From assembly GCF_014712675.1 (NCBI RefSeq), contig NZ_JACXSI010000016.1:1-64000 (forward strand): a stretch of 64,000 bases of DNA. Direction: 5' to 3'. The stretch comes from Peribacillus faecalis (GTDB lineage: Bacteria; Bacillota; Bacilli; Bacillales; DSM-1321). A program made the translations under genes and the position numbers. Position 1 is the stretch's first letter. Each line of letters begins with the position of its first letter. Below the pieces are notes generated by a model. That model ran no database searches and was not told the origin of the DNA. It was given only the letters and a program-made list of their open reading frames with translations. This document shows, piece by piece, positions 8,920 to 17,932 of this stretch.

Positions 8920-11532
8920 TTAAGACCAACTCACCCAGCTTCCTTCTGTGTCAATTGATGCTAGCCGGATCCAACCATTTTTCACTTTTTGATTAAATAC
9001 TTGATTTTGGTCCAGCACCCGTTTGACATAACTCGTTGGTGCTTGGATGACCACTAACAAACGTAGTGGCTCATGATATGCCTCTACATCTGATTTCATC
9101 ACAGATTGGAAAGGAAGTCCAGTTAATAAATCACTGGCATTCCCTTGCATGATTCCATGGCCTGCTGTTATTGTTTGAGTGGTTTTATTCCCACTGCCAT
9201 AATAATGAGGAGCAACAGTAGATGCATAATATTGCAGGTTAATCCATTGTGTTACCGTTGCTGGGCCAGCAATAATGTTAGCTAGAATCGCACCATCCTT
9301 ATCCTTTGTCCAGTTATAATTGTTAAGAAAAACTCGTCCATCCAAATTACAATCCTGAGTCAGATGACGTCCTCCAATGATAAATGCTGCATTACGAGCT
9401 AACCCCCATTCAGGACGCACCTCACTCCAATCTTCTGCAAGACGCTGTGCTTCAACTTTTGTATTTTTAATATGCTTTTTAAAATTTGGTAACTGCGGAA
9501 TTCGTTCATCATTGACTTCTTCACTCACTTTTGGCAACACTTCTTGAACCTGGTTAAATGCTTCCTTCGCTTTCTCTGATAGTTCCGGAACATAAAGCCA
9601 ACTCAATTCATTCAGTGTGGTAATATGTTCAGCAGCTACAAAAACGGTATCTTTCGGAATTACAAACCCTTCAGCTTCGAGGTGCTCCCTTACATTCGGA
9701 AGATTACATAAAGTCGCAAGCACCCGCGCATTGAATCCACTCGATTTCCCCCCACATGCACCACAATCGAGTGCAGAATTGTATGGATTGTTCGAGCTAT
9801 GACTTCCGTGTCCACAGATGACCACTAGTGGTGCAAATTGATTTGTCAGTCCCATCATTTTAAGTGCCTGACGTGCATAGTGGACTTTTTCTTCTATAGT
9901 AAAACCGATTGGTAAATCTTCATCGGATAAACGTTCCTGATCAAGTGAAAGTTCTGTAGCTGGTTTTTGACTCCACGTTTCGAGCATTTTACTTAATGTT
10001 CTGCTTGCACTTCGAGGCATAAAGCTTCGAGCCAGAGTTTGTAAACTAAGCCATGGTCCACTAATTTCAGGAAGCACTAAGCTAGAAAATAAATTATGTT
10101 TCATCGATTTAAATGTAGAACCAATCGAATTGACGACCTGATTTCGTTGCTCAAAAGAATTAGATTCATGTGAAATCTCATTTATTTTGTATTGTGGTTT
10201 AAACATTACCGGTAAAGAATTATGCGTGTGGTTACTACCAAGTTCACAAGTTTCAATCGGCAGACCGAAAAATCCAGCTGTTCCAAAGGTTTCAAAATGT
10301 CCCGCTTTTTCGAGCTTGCGACGAAAAGGTTCTGAACGTACATCTATACAAAACACAAATTGAGCAAGGGTTGGATTTATATTTTGTACAGATACTTTTT
10401 GTTGTTGAGAGATAATGATTTTCTTCAGTTCATCTTCATATGTTTTTTCCCATGCTTCAAGCAATAGCCGTTTGCGTAAAATAGTGTCAAAACGATAGGC
10501 AAGATCCATACGCATTTTCATTTCTGTGGAAGATAGCTTTAACCAAGCATTGATAGGAAAATCCCCCCATTCTGCCCAAGCTGCAATAATAGGTTCCAAA
10601 TTCATATTTTCATTTCTATTTTCATGCAATGGAAGATAAGATCTTACTAGAGCACATTCCATTGAAATACGCACAGCTAAATAGTCAAGAAGTAGGTTTG
10701 CTTCTTCTGTTGAACGTTGTGATCTCCAAAGCATCATTCCCGCCCAGCCAGGTAAGCAAAGGAGATGTGCTTCTAGATAGTCTTGAATCTTAGGGAAAGA
10801 AATCCCTAGTTCAATTAAAGCTTCCTTTAAGGCACCCTCAGCATCAATAGGTAAATTACTTAATGTTTTACGCTTTTTACGACTAAGTGTTGGGTCATGC
10901 TGTACAAGTTTTCTCCAAGCTTGATAAAAACCTTCTTCTCGAATTGGCATTGACCAAACCGCTTGAGACTTATCCAAAAACAATTTACACCACTTAATCA
11001 TATGATTATTTAATTGTTGGGCTACATTTATAACTTCCTGTCGTTCCAAACGTTGACTATAGGTTTTTGTCGAGTGTGTTTTTGGCGTTAGTGTTGTATA
11101 CTTGTTTAGTTGTTTTGCCACATTTTTCAACTCAAGTTGTTCTATATTGTGCGGATAGTCATGATCTTTAAAAATAGCAACCCGGCAGAATTGCTCTACG
11201 ATTTCACGTGGTAACTCAAATGATTGTGAATTTAACCACTCTTGAATTCCCTGTTCTATAAAGTCCTGACGAATATCCCCTCGATCTAAAGCAGTCTGAA
11301 ATATGGAATGATTAGGATAAATATCTACTTCACAAGTATTTTTAAGTTTTCGTGCCGTTTCTTCAAAGGATTTTTCCTCCAAGCCTACCCATGGATTAAG
11401 TGCAGCAAATGTATCAACTGGTCCAAGTGGTACAATGATATTACTAGCACATTTGACTAAATCATGAATATCCACCTCAAGGATATCTGTTTTCTTCTCT
11501 ATAGGCAATGTTCTTTCGTGTAGCATTTTCAT
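8920..11532 (-). CDS. dabA: Inorganic carbon transporter subunit DabA (DUF2309, YbcC/MpsB)
   Basis: An 870-residue member of the UPF0753/DUF2309 family, the carbonic-anhydrase-like subunit of the DAB inorganic carbon accumulation complex. The zinc site is visible: FCIDVRSEPFRR gives Cys395 and Asp397, and GHGSHSSNN...DCGACGG gives His575 and Cys590, the same C-x-D and H-x14-C spacing as characterised DabA. It is thought to hydrate CO2 to bicarbonate in the cytoplasm, driven vectorially by its membrane partner. ATG 11530-11532 overlaps the dabB stop in an ATGA, with GAGGAGG upstream. Length is somewhat above the Proteobacterial form but usual for Bacilli. Confidence 0.95.
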   Translation of the reverse strand: MKMLHERTLPIEKKTDILEVDIHDLVKCASNIIVPLGPVDTFAALNPWVGLEEKSFEETARKLKNTCEVDIYPNHSIFQTALDRGDIRQDFIEQGIQEWLNSQSFELPREIVEQFCRVAIFKDHDYPHNIEQLELKNVAKQLNKYTTLTPKTHSTKTYSQRLERQEVINVAQQLNNHMIKWCKLFLDKSQAVWSMPIREEGFYQAWRKLVQHDPTLSRKKRKTLSNLPIDAEGALKEALIELGISFPKIQDYLEAHLLCLPGWAGMMLWRSQRSTEEANLLLDYLAVRISMECALVRSYLPLHENRNENMNLEPIIAAWAEWGDFPINAWLKLSSTEMKMRMDLAYRFDTILRKRLLLEAWEKTYEDELKKIIISQQQKVSVQNINPTLAQFVFCIDVRSEPFRRKLEKAGHFETFGTAGFFGLPIETCELGSNHTHNSLPVMFKPQYKINEISHESNSFEQRNQVVNSIGSTFKSMKHNLFSSLVLPEISGPWLSLQTLARSFMPRSASRTLSKMLETWSQKPATELSLDQERLSDEDLPIGFTIEEKVHYARQALKMMGLTNQFAPLVVICGHGSHSSNNPYNSALDCGACGGKSSGFNARVLATLCNLPNVREHLEAEGFVIPKDTVFVAAEHITTLNELSWLYVPELSEKAKEAFNQVQEVLPKVSEEVNDERIPQLPNFKKHIKNTKVEAQRLAEDWSEVRPEWGLARNAAFIIGGRHLTQDCNLDGRVFLNNYNWTKDKDGAILANIIAGPATVTQWINLQYYASTVAPHYYGSGNKTTQTITAGHGIMQGNASDLLTGLPFQSVMKSDVEAYHEPLRLLVVIQAPTSYVKRVLDQNQVFNQKVKNGWIRLASIDTEGSWVSWS

Positions 11533-13052
11533 CGTAAATGACCTCCTCTAACAAATTGATTCGTTAAATATTTAGGATGACTTTCAACCAAATTATTTTG
11601 GGGCTCGCCTAATCTTACAAGCCATAAATAAAGACGAACATAGATTGATGAAGAACGATGACGGGCCAGCCATATGACTATAACACTTCCACCTAATAGG
11701 ATGATTAGTATTAATGCGGCAGCTAGTCCCGGTGTTTGACCTTCTTTTGGGATTATCTCTTGTAACATATGATAAAATGCATCATGTACGAAGTGGTATA
11801 TGATTGAAGCTCCCAAAAACAATACAATTCCTGCTATGCGACCAATACGTCCATTACCTAAAACAACTAATTGTGTCCAGGCAATTGAAACTGACCACCC
11901 TAAGATAAGAGCGCTAATCAATTGATAACCTTCTAGATTTGAAGACATCCACAGGCTAATTACTACTAGGAGACCGAGAATTCCACCCGTAATGGACCAT
12001 ATATTCGACGTTGACTTATTTTTCTTAGAAGCTTTCTCAACGGAATGATGTAATACAGATCCGGACTGTAAGAAAAGCGTTGATTTAAAAAGTCCATGTA
12101 AGATTGCATGAATGATGGCTGCTAAATAAGCACCTAATGCACATTGAATGAGCATGAACCCCATTTGAGCAATTGTTGATCCGACAAGCTGTCTTTTATA
12201 ATCAACATGGACTAGCATAATTCCAGTACCAATCATTACGGATACACTAGCAAATAGAAGTAAAATAATTTGAGCAATATCCCCACTGAAAATTGGTGAA
12301 AAACGAGTTAAGATAATACCTCCTGCATTTACTAACCCCGCATGCATTACTGCAGAAATAGGAGTTGGAGCCACTACTGAATTTAATAGCCATCGTTGGA
12401 ATGGCCATTGTGCCGCTGGAATGATGACAGCTAAAATGAGCAGAAGATTAATACATGTCTTCTCCCATGAATCTAACTGTGCTAGGCTACTTTCAGTTAA
12501 AACAGTTGATAACTGCCAATGTCCTGTCGATTGGGTTAACCAGATCAAAGCTCCCAACAGGAAAAGCCAACCAAGAGCAAAGAGGCGACCAGATTGCTTG
12601 GCAGCTTTTCTAGCAACCACCCACCCTTTGTTCAATCTTAATAGTAAGGTTAACCCCAATAGAGTTAATCCCCAGCAAGCAAGAAGAAGACGAAGATCAT
12701 TACTCAACCAAACACATGCATCTGCAGAAGTCGTGATGGTCAGTAAAGCAAAATATTTTCGATAAGAATGATTACCCAGTAAGTAACGAACAGAATAACG
12801 CTGTACGATAAATCCAATTGTTAGAACAAATAGAGCAAGTAGCCATGATAAGGAATCAAATCGCCATGGACCAAAGATGATTATCTCATTGTTCGTAACA
12901 AGGGCAACTAGAGCAACAATCGGTGCAAGTAATGTGACACCAACGTGAAATTGAATGAATGACAGTGAAACTTTTGAATATAACAAAAGCAGACTACTAA
13001 ATACAGATAGGAATAGTAATCCCAAAAATATTACTGGTAAAAAAGTTAACAT
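11529..13052 (-). CDS. dabB: Inorganic carbon transporter membrane subunit DabB (NdhF/MpsA-like)
   Basis: A 507-residue membrane protein of the NuoL/NdhF proton-channel family, with about 13-14 helices. The antiporter-like core includes PAAQWPFQRWLLNSVVAPTPISAVMHAG and the HAILHGLFKSTLFLQSGS segment. It lacks the long lateral helix of true NuoL and is fused to no other complex I genes, as expected for DabB. It couples cation flux to CO2 uptake with DabA, whose gene overlaps its 3' end. I chose ATG 13052 because GGAGGAAGG lies directly upstream; the TTG five codons earlier is inside that ribosome site. Confidence 0.93.
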   Translation of the reverse strand: MLTFLPVIFLGLLFLSVFSSLLLLYSKVSLSFIQFHVGVTLLAPIVALVALVTNNEIIIFGPWRFDSLSWLLALFVLTIGFIVQRYSVRYLLGNHSYRKYFALLTITTSADACVWLSNDLRLLLACWGLTLLGLTLLLRLNKGWVVARKAAKQSGRLFALGWLFLLGALIWLTQSTGHWQLSTVLTESSLAQLDSWEKTCINLLLILAVIIPAAQWPFQRWLLNSVVAPTPISAVMHAGLVNAGGIILTRFSPIFSGDIAQIILLLFASVSVMIGTGIMLVHVDYKRQLVGSTIAQMGFMLIQCALGAYLAAIIHAILHGLFKSTLFLQSGSVLHHSVEKASKKNKSTSNIWSITGGILGLLVVISLWMSSNLEGYQLISALILGWSVSIAWTQLVVLGNGRIGRIAGIVLFLGASIIYHFVHDAFYHMLQEIIPKEGQTPGLAAALILIILLGGSVIVIWLARHRSSSIYVRLYLWLVRLGEPQNNLVESHPKYLTNQFVRGGHLR

Positions 13053-13123
13053 GTTCCTTCCTCCCAATGTTGTTTAGTAGTAATCGCGATTTTAACTAGA
13101 TAACTTTGAACCATTTCCTTCAT
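13046..13123 (-). CDS. Possible leader peptide overlapping the dabB start
   Basis: A 25-codon ORF (MKEMVQSYLVKIAITT... to ...EGTC) begins at ATG 13123 after GGAATGGAG. Its stop TAA 13046-13048 lies just inside the dabB start, so its last codons cover the dabB ribosome site and start codon. Translation of this ORF would couple to or compete with dabB initiation. The layout suits a leader peptide, but chance cannot be excluded for so short a frame. It resembles no protein I recognise. Confidence 0.3.
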   Translation of the reverse strand: MKEMVQSYLVKIAITTKQHWEEGTC

Positions 13124-13158
13124 TTCGCTCCATTCCTTTCTGTTTTAATCCAATAAAA

Positions 13159-13217
13159 AAACCGACAACTTTTAAGCATAATGGTTGTTTCCATTAAACT
13201 TAGAAAATTGTCGGTTT
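13159..13217 (-). terminator. Hairpin with T-tract in the dabB leader (possible attenuator)
   Basis: AAACCGACAA (13159-13168) and TTGTCGGTTT (13208-13217) form a 10-bp stem. On the minus strand it is followed by a T-run, so it looks like an intrinsic terminator about 105 bases upstream of dabB. No gene further upstream on this strand obviously needs it. It may be a leader attenuator or the end of a lost transcript. A small GCCAA/TTGGC hairpin lies nearby at about 13229-13240. Confidence 0.5.
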
Positions 13218-13946
13218 ACTTTTAACTTGCCAATCTTGGCCTTTTAACTGTCTACCAATATATGTAATTTTTCTTCCTGAATAAGAAAGAGTAACATTAT
13301 TATCTTTGTAATAGATTTACTTTTTCATTTAGCCAATCAATAGCTATTAACCTTATGCTAAAGTATTCTATTTTTAGAGAATTAAATGTAATGAATAATT
13401 GATTACGATTTTACTATTTATAAAAGATTCTGTCAAATTAATATTTGACTTCGAGCAATCAAACTACTAAAAAACTAGTTTGTCTTTGCTAAAAACGGAT
13501 TCTGAATAATTTATTGGTAAGGTGCTTACATTATTGGTACAGCTTCAAAGGCCTCCCCCTTTGCTTTATAATAATTTAAATATCTCATATTCCGTCACAT
13601 AGAACGAGTGTTCTTTTTATGATCAATAATATAATATAATTTACTATAATTATATTATGTCTACTATTTATTATAACCAGCCGCTTCTTACAATAACTCA
13701 TAGATATATGTTAATGCGTAATAGGATGTTTCTCCTTGATTAGCCGCTTTAAAAAGCTATCCTTATAGGCTTTATTCTCTAAGCTTATAACGACCACATA
13801 ACACGTGTTCTGGGTCTTAAAAAGCTAACTTACCCGCTTTTTAAATAAAATTCCGATAAGACTCATAATGTCTATGTAGAAATTCAATGAAAATAGAAGT
13901 CTTGTTATCCCTTTTCGCGGTATTAATTTCATTTAAATAAACAAAA
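13218..13946. other. AT-rich intergenic region between dabB and telA
   Basis: About 730 bases without a convincing gene. A minus-strand frame of roughly 65 codons crosses about 13830-14030 but has no ribosome site and contains a terminator hairpin, so I do not call it. The stretch upstream of dabB should hold its promoter, but no clear -35/-10 pair stands out. Confidence 0.4.
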
Positions 13947-13969
13947 AAACACCAGTAAAACTGATGTTT
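13947..13969 (-). terminator. Intrinsic terminator after telA
   Basis: AAACACCAGT and ACTGATGTTT form a 10-position stem with one mismatch and an AAA loop, followed on the minus strand by a T-rich run. It lies about 105 bases past the telA stop and would end the three-gene module. Confidence 0.65.
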
Positions 13970-14075
13970 ATCATATATCGTATTAAATAATACAGCAGGA
14001 ACAGGCATTTCGAAATATATCCATTTTAATGAGTTTTATAAAGTTTCTAAAGAAATATGCCTATCTTCTAGCTTA

Positions 14076-15215
14076 TTAGAAATCAATCTTTGCACCTTTC
14101 TCTAACCGTTGAATTTGCTGTTCTCCTGTCTCGGCTAATTCTTTAAACTGCTCAATAGTTTGGCGCATTTTTGGCAGTGCTTCCTGCTTATAGCTGCTGA
14201 TCGAGTCTAAGGCGGATAAGACATCTGTGAAAGCTTCTTTTAACGTATCTACAGAAATTGTCGTTTCCATCGCTTGTTTTTGGATAGCTACACCTTGCTC
14301 TTTTAGCATTTTCGATGTGCCGGCTATAATCGCATTTGTCGTTTTGTTTAAAGCTTCAATCTTTTCTAAGACGATTTTCTGGTTATAAAGGGCACTCGCG
14401 ACTGTTACCGCAATTTTTAAGGCTGAGATCGTTACTGTTTTAGCCCGGTCGACACCTCTGATTAATTCCTTATTGTTTCGGATAACTACTTCAAAAGCCA
14501 TGATGCCTTGTTGATTGACGACAAGCATTTGCTGCAAATCCATTACTCTTTGCCGCAGGGGAAATAAAATTTCTTCTGTAATGAAACGGATTTTCTCAGG
14601 ATCTTCATTATTTGCTTTCGCATGATTTATTTGAGACTCGATTGTTTCATCCATTAAAGTTCCTAGTTTTATTTCCTTTTCTAGCGTTTTCGTAAGTAAG
14701 CGAAGTGCTTGTTGTTCAATTTCAAGCGTTGTATTGTCGTTCTTTAAAGTGGCTTTCCCTTTATCAAGTGAAGCGACAATATCCGATATGACTTCATCCG
14801 CTTTCTCATATTTTTGAAAGTAGCTGCGTATCGGGTTGAATAATTTGCCGAGAAAGCCCTTCTTAGCAAAGTCTATCGCACTTGGATCCAAATCTTTTAA
14901 TGTCAATTGAAGCTCGCCCAAATCTTTCGCTACTTGACCGCCTTCATCTCCTGTTTTAGATAAGTTGCCGACAGTAACTTGAAGCAAGCTATTTTTTTGC
15001 GAAGAAGTTTTTAATGTTTGCATACCAAATGACTCAATCGATTGTAAAATTTCTTTTCTTTCTCCTAGTGAATCAGCATTTAACGACATAATTTTTGCGA
15101 CATTGTTATCTGCAGTTTCTTTAAGCTTAGCAATCTCCGCTGGAACTGGTTTTATTTCCTCTTCTATCGCAGCCTTTACTTCTTCTTCATTGACTACTTG
15201 CATCGAAAAAGTCAT
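14076..15215 (-). CDS. TelA/KlaA family 'toxic anion resistance' protein (YaaN-like)
   Basis: A 379-residue, mostly helical cytoplasmic protein of the TelA family (PF05816), with the conserved stretches SFGMQTLKTSSQKNSLL, FNPIRSYFQKYEKAD and RAKTVTISALKIAVTVASAL. Family members were linked to tellurite resistance and, in Bacillus, to cell-envelope stress. The reaction or partner is unknown. ATG 15215 follows the AGGAGG contained in the first codons of the longer ORF, so the start at 15230 is not used. It is the last gene of a module with a VWA protein and a small membrane protein. Confidence 0.85.
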   Translation of the reverse strand: MTFSMQVVNEEEVKAAIEEEIKPVPAEIAKLKETADNNVAKIMSLNADSLGERKEILQSIESFGMQTLKTSSQKNSLLQVTVGNLSKTGDEGGQVAKDLGELQLTLKDLDPSAIDFAKKGFLGKLFNPIRSYFQKYEKADEVISDIVASLDKGKATLKNDNTTLEIEQQALRLLTKTLEKEIKLGTLMDETIESQINHAKANNEDPEKIRFITEEILFPLRQRVMDLQQMLVVNQQGIMAFEVVIRNNKELIRGVDRAKTVTISALKIAVTVASALYNQKIVLEKIEALNKTTNAIIAGTSKMLKEQGVAIQKQAMETTISVDTLKEAFTDVLSALDSISSYKQEALPKMRQTIEQFKELAETGEQQIQRLEKGAKIDF

Positions 15216-15230
15216 CGTATTCCTCCTCAT

Positions 15231-16919
15231 TTACATTTGAACATTGAATAAGCTTTTAATCTTATAGATTACATCATCTGTGTCAGCGTTAATGTTTGCC
15301 GCTTCATTTATACTTGAAATGCTTTCTAAAGCCTCTATATTTGCGTTATAGCCGATTGTGTAAATTGGTATTTTATATGTTTCAATTAACCCTCTTATAT
15401 CCTTTAAAGAGTGTCCTTTGTTTGTTTCGCCGTCACTTAGAACAAATATTAGCGGCCGTATATCCGGATTCTCTTCTAATTCATCCATAAGCATCTTCAT
15501 AGCGACTGTAATGCCGTCATAAGTAGCTGTTCCTCCATTAGCTTGAAGACTTTCTACGGCGCCAACAAATAATGATTGCTGGTTTGTATCATATTTATCG
15601 ATTGGCAAATTAATAGTCACATCGTCTGAATAAGTTACCAGTCCAATGCTGTTCTCTGTGCCTAGATATTTTTGCCCTTTAATTAATGATTCCTTCAGAC
15701 GGGAAATTGGTTCACCATCCATGCTTCCTGATACATCTGCTACGAAAACAGCAGCAATCGGCTTGCCGCCGCTTTTCTTTTCTTTCCAAAGCTTTTGAGC
15801 CGCTGATAAAGTGCTTCCGTTAATCATTTCAATTTCAGATGTATAGTTTTCCAGATTGTTAAAGCCGTATTTTTTCCCGAGTGTTTGGTACTTTTCTTCG
15901 CTCACAAATTCGGCAAACCGCTTCAAAATATTGACTTTTTCAGCAGGTAAGTCTCCGAGCGCATATAAAGGACTGTCGTGGCGAAAGCCAAACGGCGTAA
16001 ATACATAGCTGTCTTTTAAATCTGGTGAATTGACGTAGGTCTGGTATTCCAATACAAAGCCATCCAATCTGCCAGATTTAGCTGCTTCACGCATTTGGAT
16101 TGTTGTCGAGGCCAGAAATGGCACATTGCTTTGGAAGCTTTCAAATCCTTTAATAGCTTGCTCGCTTAATAGATCGGAGCTGTCGAAGGTGTAAAGAGAG
16201 GTAATTAGGAAATTAAGCCCTGTTGAACTTGCAAATGGATCTGTATAGCCCATTGCCAACTCATTATTTGTCATCGCTTCAATGACTGTTTTTGCGTTAA
16301 CGGAACCGTATTGCTCTACAAGCTCATTATGTTTTGCTCTCGTCAATACGATGCCTGGAACATTCCCGACAAGCCGCTCAGTAATCAGTTCAACATCGAC
16401 TCCGCTGTCCCTGACCATTTCGCCCCAAAATTCATTTGAAGGTGTAAAAGCTTCTGGTATATACTTTCCTGATTTAATAAAATCTGTTGCCGTTCCTGAA
16501 GCGATATTGCGAATCTGCACGGAGGCTGTTTTTCCGTCTACCGTTATTTTGGCTTTATTAAATTCTTCAGCAACTTCATTAAGCCACCCTTCCGTATCTT
16601 TGCCTGCTTTTTCAATAGAAGAGAATATCTCTACATAAGAATCAGTTGTATGGTCAACTGATATTTCAAATTTTGATATATCCGGCAACTCTTCTGAAAT
16701 GTCTACAGGATCAAGGTCAATTTGCCCCTTCATCGGTTCCGCAGTCCTTACCTTAACTTTTGAATACAACTTGGTCAGACGATCACCCGCTTCTTCCGCT
16801 GTAATTTCTATGTCTGATTTTCCGATGTTCTCCGTCAAAGAAATGCCTAAATATACAAGTACAAACACTGCTATGATGATGGAACATGAGACAAGCAAAA
16901 ACTTATTTTTCTTCTTCAT
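15231..16919 (-). CDS. Membrane-anchored solute-binding/VWA fusion protein
   Basis: A 562-residue protein with an N-terminal signal anchor (residues about 8-28) and a long extracytoplasmic part. Residues about 80-360 resemble a periplasmic-binding-protein fold (SGTATDFIKSGKYIPEAFTPSNEFW, PGIVLTRAKHNELV). Residues about 385-562 are a von Willebrand A domain with an intact MIDAS motif, ADVSGSMDGEP (Asp395, Ser397, Ser399), plus the later GGTATYDG and LSDGETNKG segments. A ligand-sensing, metal-dependent adhesion or assembly role outside the membrane is likely but unproven. It lies 16 bases upstream of telA, with its ATG after AAAGGAGAG. Confidence 0.85.
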   Translation of the reverse strand: MKKKNKFLLVSCSIIIAVFVLVYLGISLTENIGKSDIEITAEEAGDRLTKLYSKVKVRTAEPMKGQIDLDPVDISEELPDISKFEISVDHTTDSYVEIFSSIEKAGKDTEGWLNEVAEEFNKAKITVDGKTASVQIRNIASGTATDFIKSGKYIPEAFTPSNEFWGEMVRDSGVDVELITERLVGNVPGIVLTRAKHNELVEQYGSVNAKTVIEAMTNNELAMGYTDPFASSTGLNFLITSLYTFDSSDLLSEQAIKGFESFQSNVPFLASTTIQMREAAKSGRLDGFVLEYQTYVNSPDLKDSYVFTPFGFRHDSPLYALGDLPAEKVNILKRFAEFVSEEKYQTLGKKYGFNNLENYTSEIEMINGSTLSAAQKLWKEKKSGGKPIAAVFVADVSGSMDGEPISRLKESLIKGQKYLGTENSIGLVTYSDDVTINLPIDKYDTNQQSLFVGAVESLQANGGTATYDGITVAMKMLMDELEENPDIRPLIFVLSDGETNKGHSLKDIRGLIETYKIPIYTIGYNANIEALESISSINEAANINADTDDVIYKIKSLFNVQM

Positions 16920-16930
16920 ATTTCTCTCCT

Positions 16931-17665
16931 TTACTGTTTATATAGTTTAGTATTCAAAATTAAATTCTCAATTTCTTTCATGCAGGGCATATTGTCGATA
17001 TCGTCTATTTCAAAACTGTTCAATTTCGTTATTTCTAACAGCAGCTTATCTAAATCTAACAAGATTTCTTCGTTCATATTTAAGGCGTTATTGATGAAAT
17101 TCGTATATTCATTATATAGTTCCGCTTTTTCAGAAAGGATTTTTTCGCTAAATCTCGATGTATCTCTTTCTATAACCCTTTTATACTCGATTTCATCAAA
17201 TACATGGACCTTGTTTAAAATATTGCTCAAGTTAAGATAAAATAGCTGCTCTACTTGAATAATGACAGAAGTGAATTTTTTGTAACTAATTTCACTTGAA
17301 TCAAAACGTTGATTTAACACGTTCCATAAAGAGGCTTTTTTCGATTTTATTCTTTGTATTTGTTCAATTGAGAAGGCAATTTCATTTTGCAAACCTTGAA
17401 TGTTCTTATAAGGAGTTAAAGCACGGATGTAATCTTCCGGTGTTTTTAAGTCTTTTGCAGGAATAGTGACTGGCGGTTGGAAGTAAAACTGGTAAATGCC
17501 GTAAAGGAGAGCAAGAACTGTGGCGGTCAAAACGGCTGCAGCTGTAGCTGTTTGAATGGCGCTTCCTCCTGACAATTTGATCCCTAATAAACCTGGGGAC
17601 AAAACAATCACATTTATAATGACAATACTTAAGATTAGTATCAATAACTTAAGGTTTTTTGACAA
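16931..17665 (-). CDS. Two-helix membrane protein of the TelA/VWA module
   Basis: A 244-residue protein with two N-terminal membrane helices (residues about 6-26 and 38-62) followed by a hydrophilic, helical cytoplasmic domain rich in Lys, Glu and Asn. In Bacillus subtilis a TelA protein (YaaN) is paired with the membrane protein XpaC; this gene occupies a similar role by position, but I see no firm sequence match to XpaC. It is first in the module, 11 bases before the VWA gene. TTG start after GGGGGATGAG. Function unknown. Confidence 0.65.
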   Translation of the reverse strand: MSKNLKLLILILSIVIINVIVLSPGLLGIKLSGGSAIQTATAAAVLTATVLALLYGIYQFYFQPPVTIPAKDLKTPEDYIRALTPYKNIQGLQNEIAFSIEQIQRIKSKKASLWNVLNQRFDSSEISYKKFTSVIIQVEQLFYLNLSNILNKVHVFDEIEYKRVIERDTSRFSEKILSEKAELYNEYTNFINNALNMNEEILLDLDKLLLEITKLNSFEIDDIDNMPCMKEIENLILNTKLYKQ

Positions 17666-17812
17666 TACTCATCCCCCGCTTTTGAGTCTTATTGATATAT
17701 ATACTGTATAGTCTGTTTTAAAGATTCAATATTGCATCTATATAATTAATTCCATATTTAGACAAATAATCCTTTATTCTGCGAGTCAATCTCGAATATT
17801 ACTCATTCTATT

Positions 17813-17836
17813 TAGTTAACCATAATAATTTTATGT
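17813..17836 (+). repeat. 24-bp direct repeat, left copy, flanking the PHA cluster
   Basis: A 24-base sequence beginning TAGTTAACCATAATAATT is identical to 22218-22241 in the same orientation. The two copies bracket the whole PHA cluster. The flanking bases differ, so similarity is limited to this core. Role unknown. Confidence 0.8.
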
Positions 17837-17883
17837 ATATATAAAATTATCAGTTGAATGCAAAATGAAGTCTTACAGCAAAA

Positions 17884-17918
17884 AGACGATTATGCCGCTT
17901 ATAACGACACAATCGCCT
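17884..17918 (-). terminator. Intrinsic terminator after phaJ
   Basis: AGACGATTATG and CACAATCGCCT form an 11-bp stem with two G-U pairs and a 13-base loop. On the minus strand it ends in TTTTT. It lies 15 bases past the phaJ stop; T-runs on both sides could make it bidirectional. Confidence 0.85.
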
Positions 17919-17932
17919 CCTTTTTTGTTCCA

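Noticed and set aside
13830-14030. Minus-strand frame of about 65 codons (…EFLHRHYESYRNFI)
   Set aside because: It lacks a ribosome site and a good terminator hairpin lies within it; the region is AT-rich and such a frame can arise by chance.
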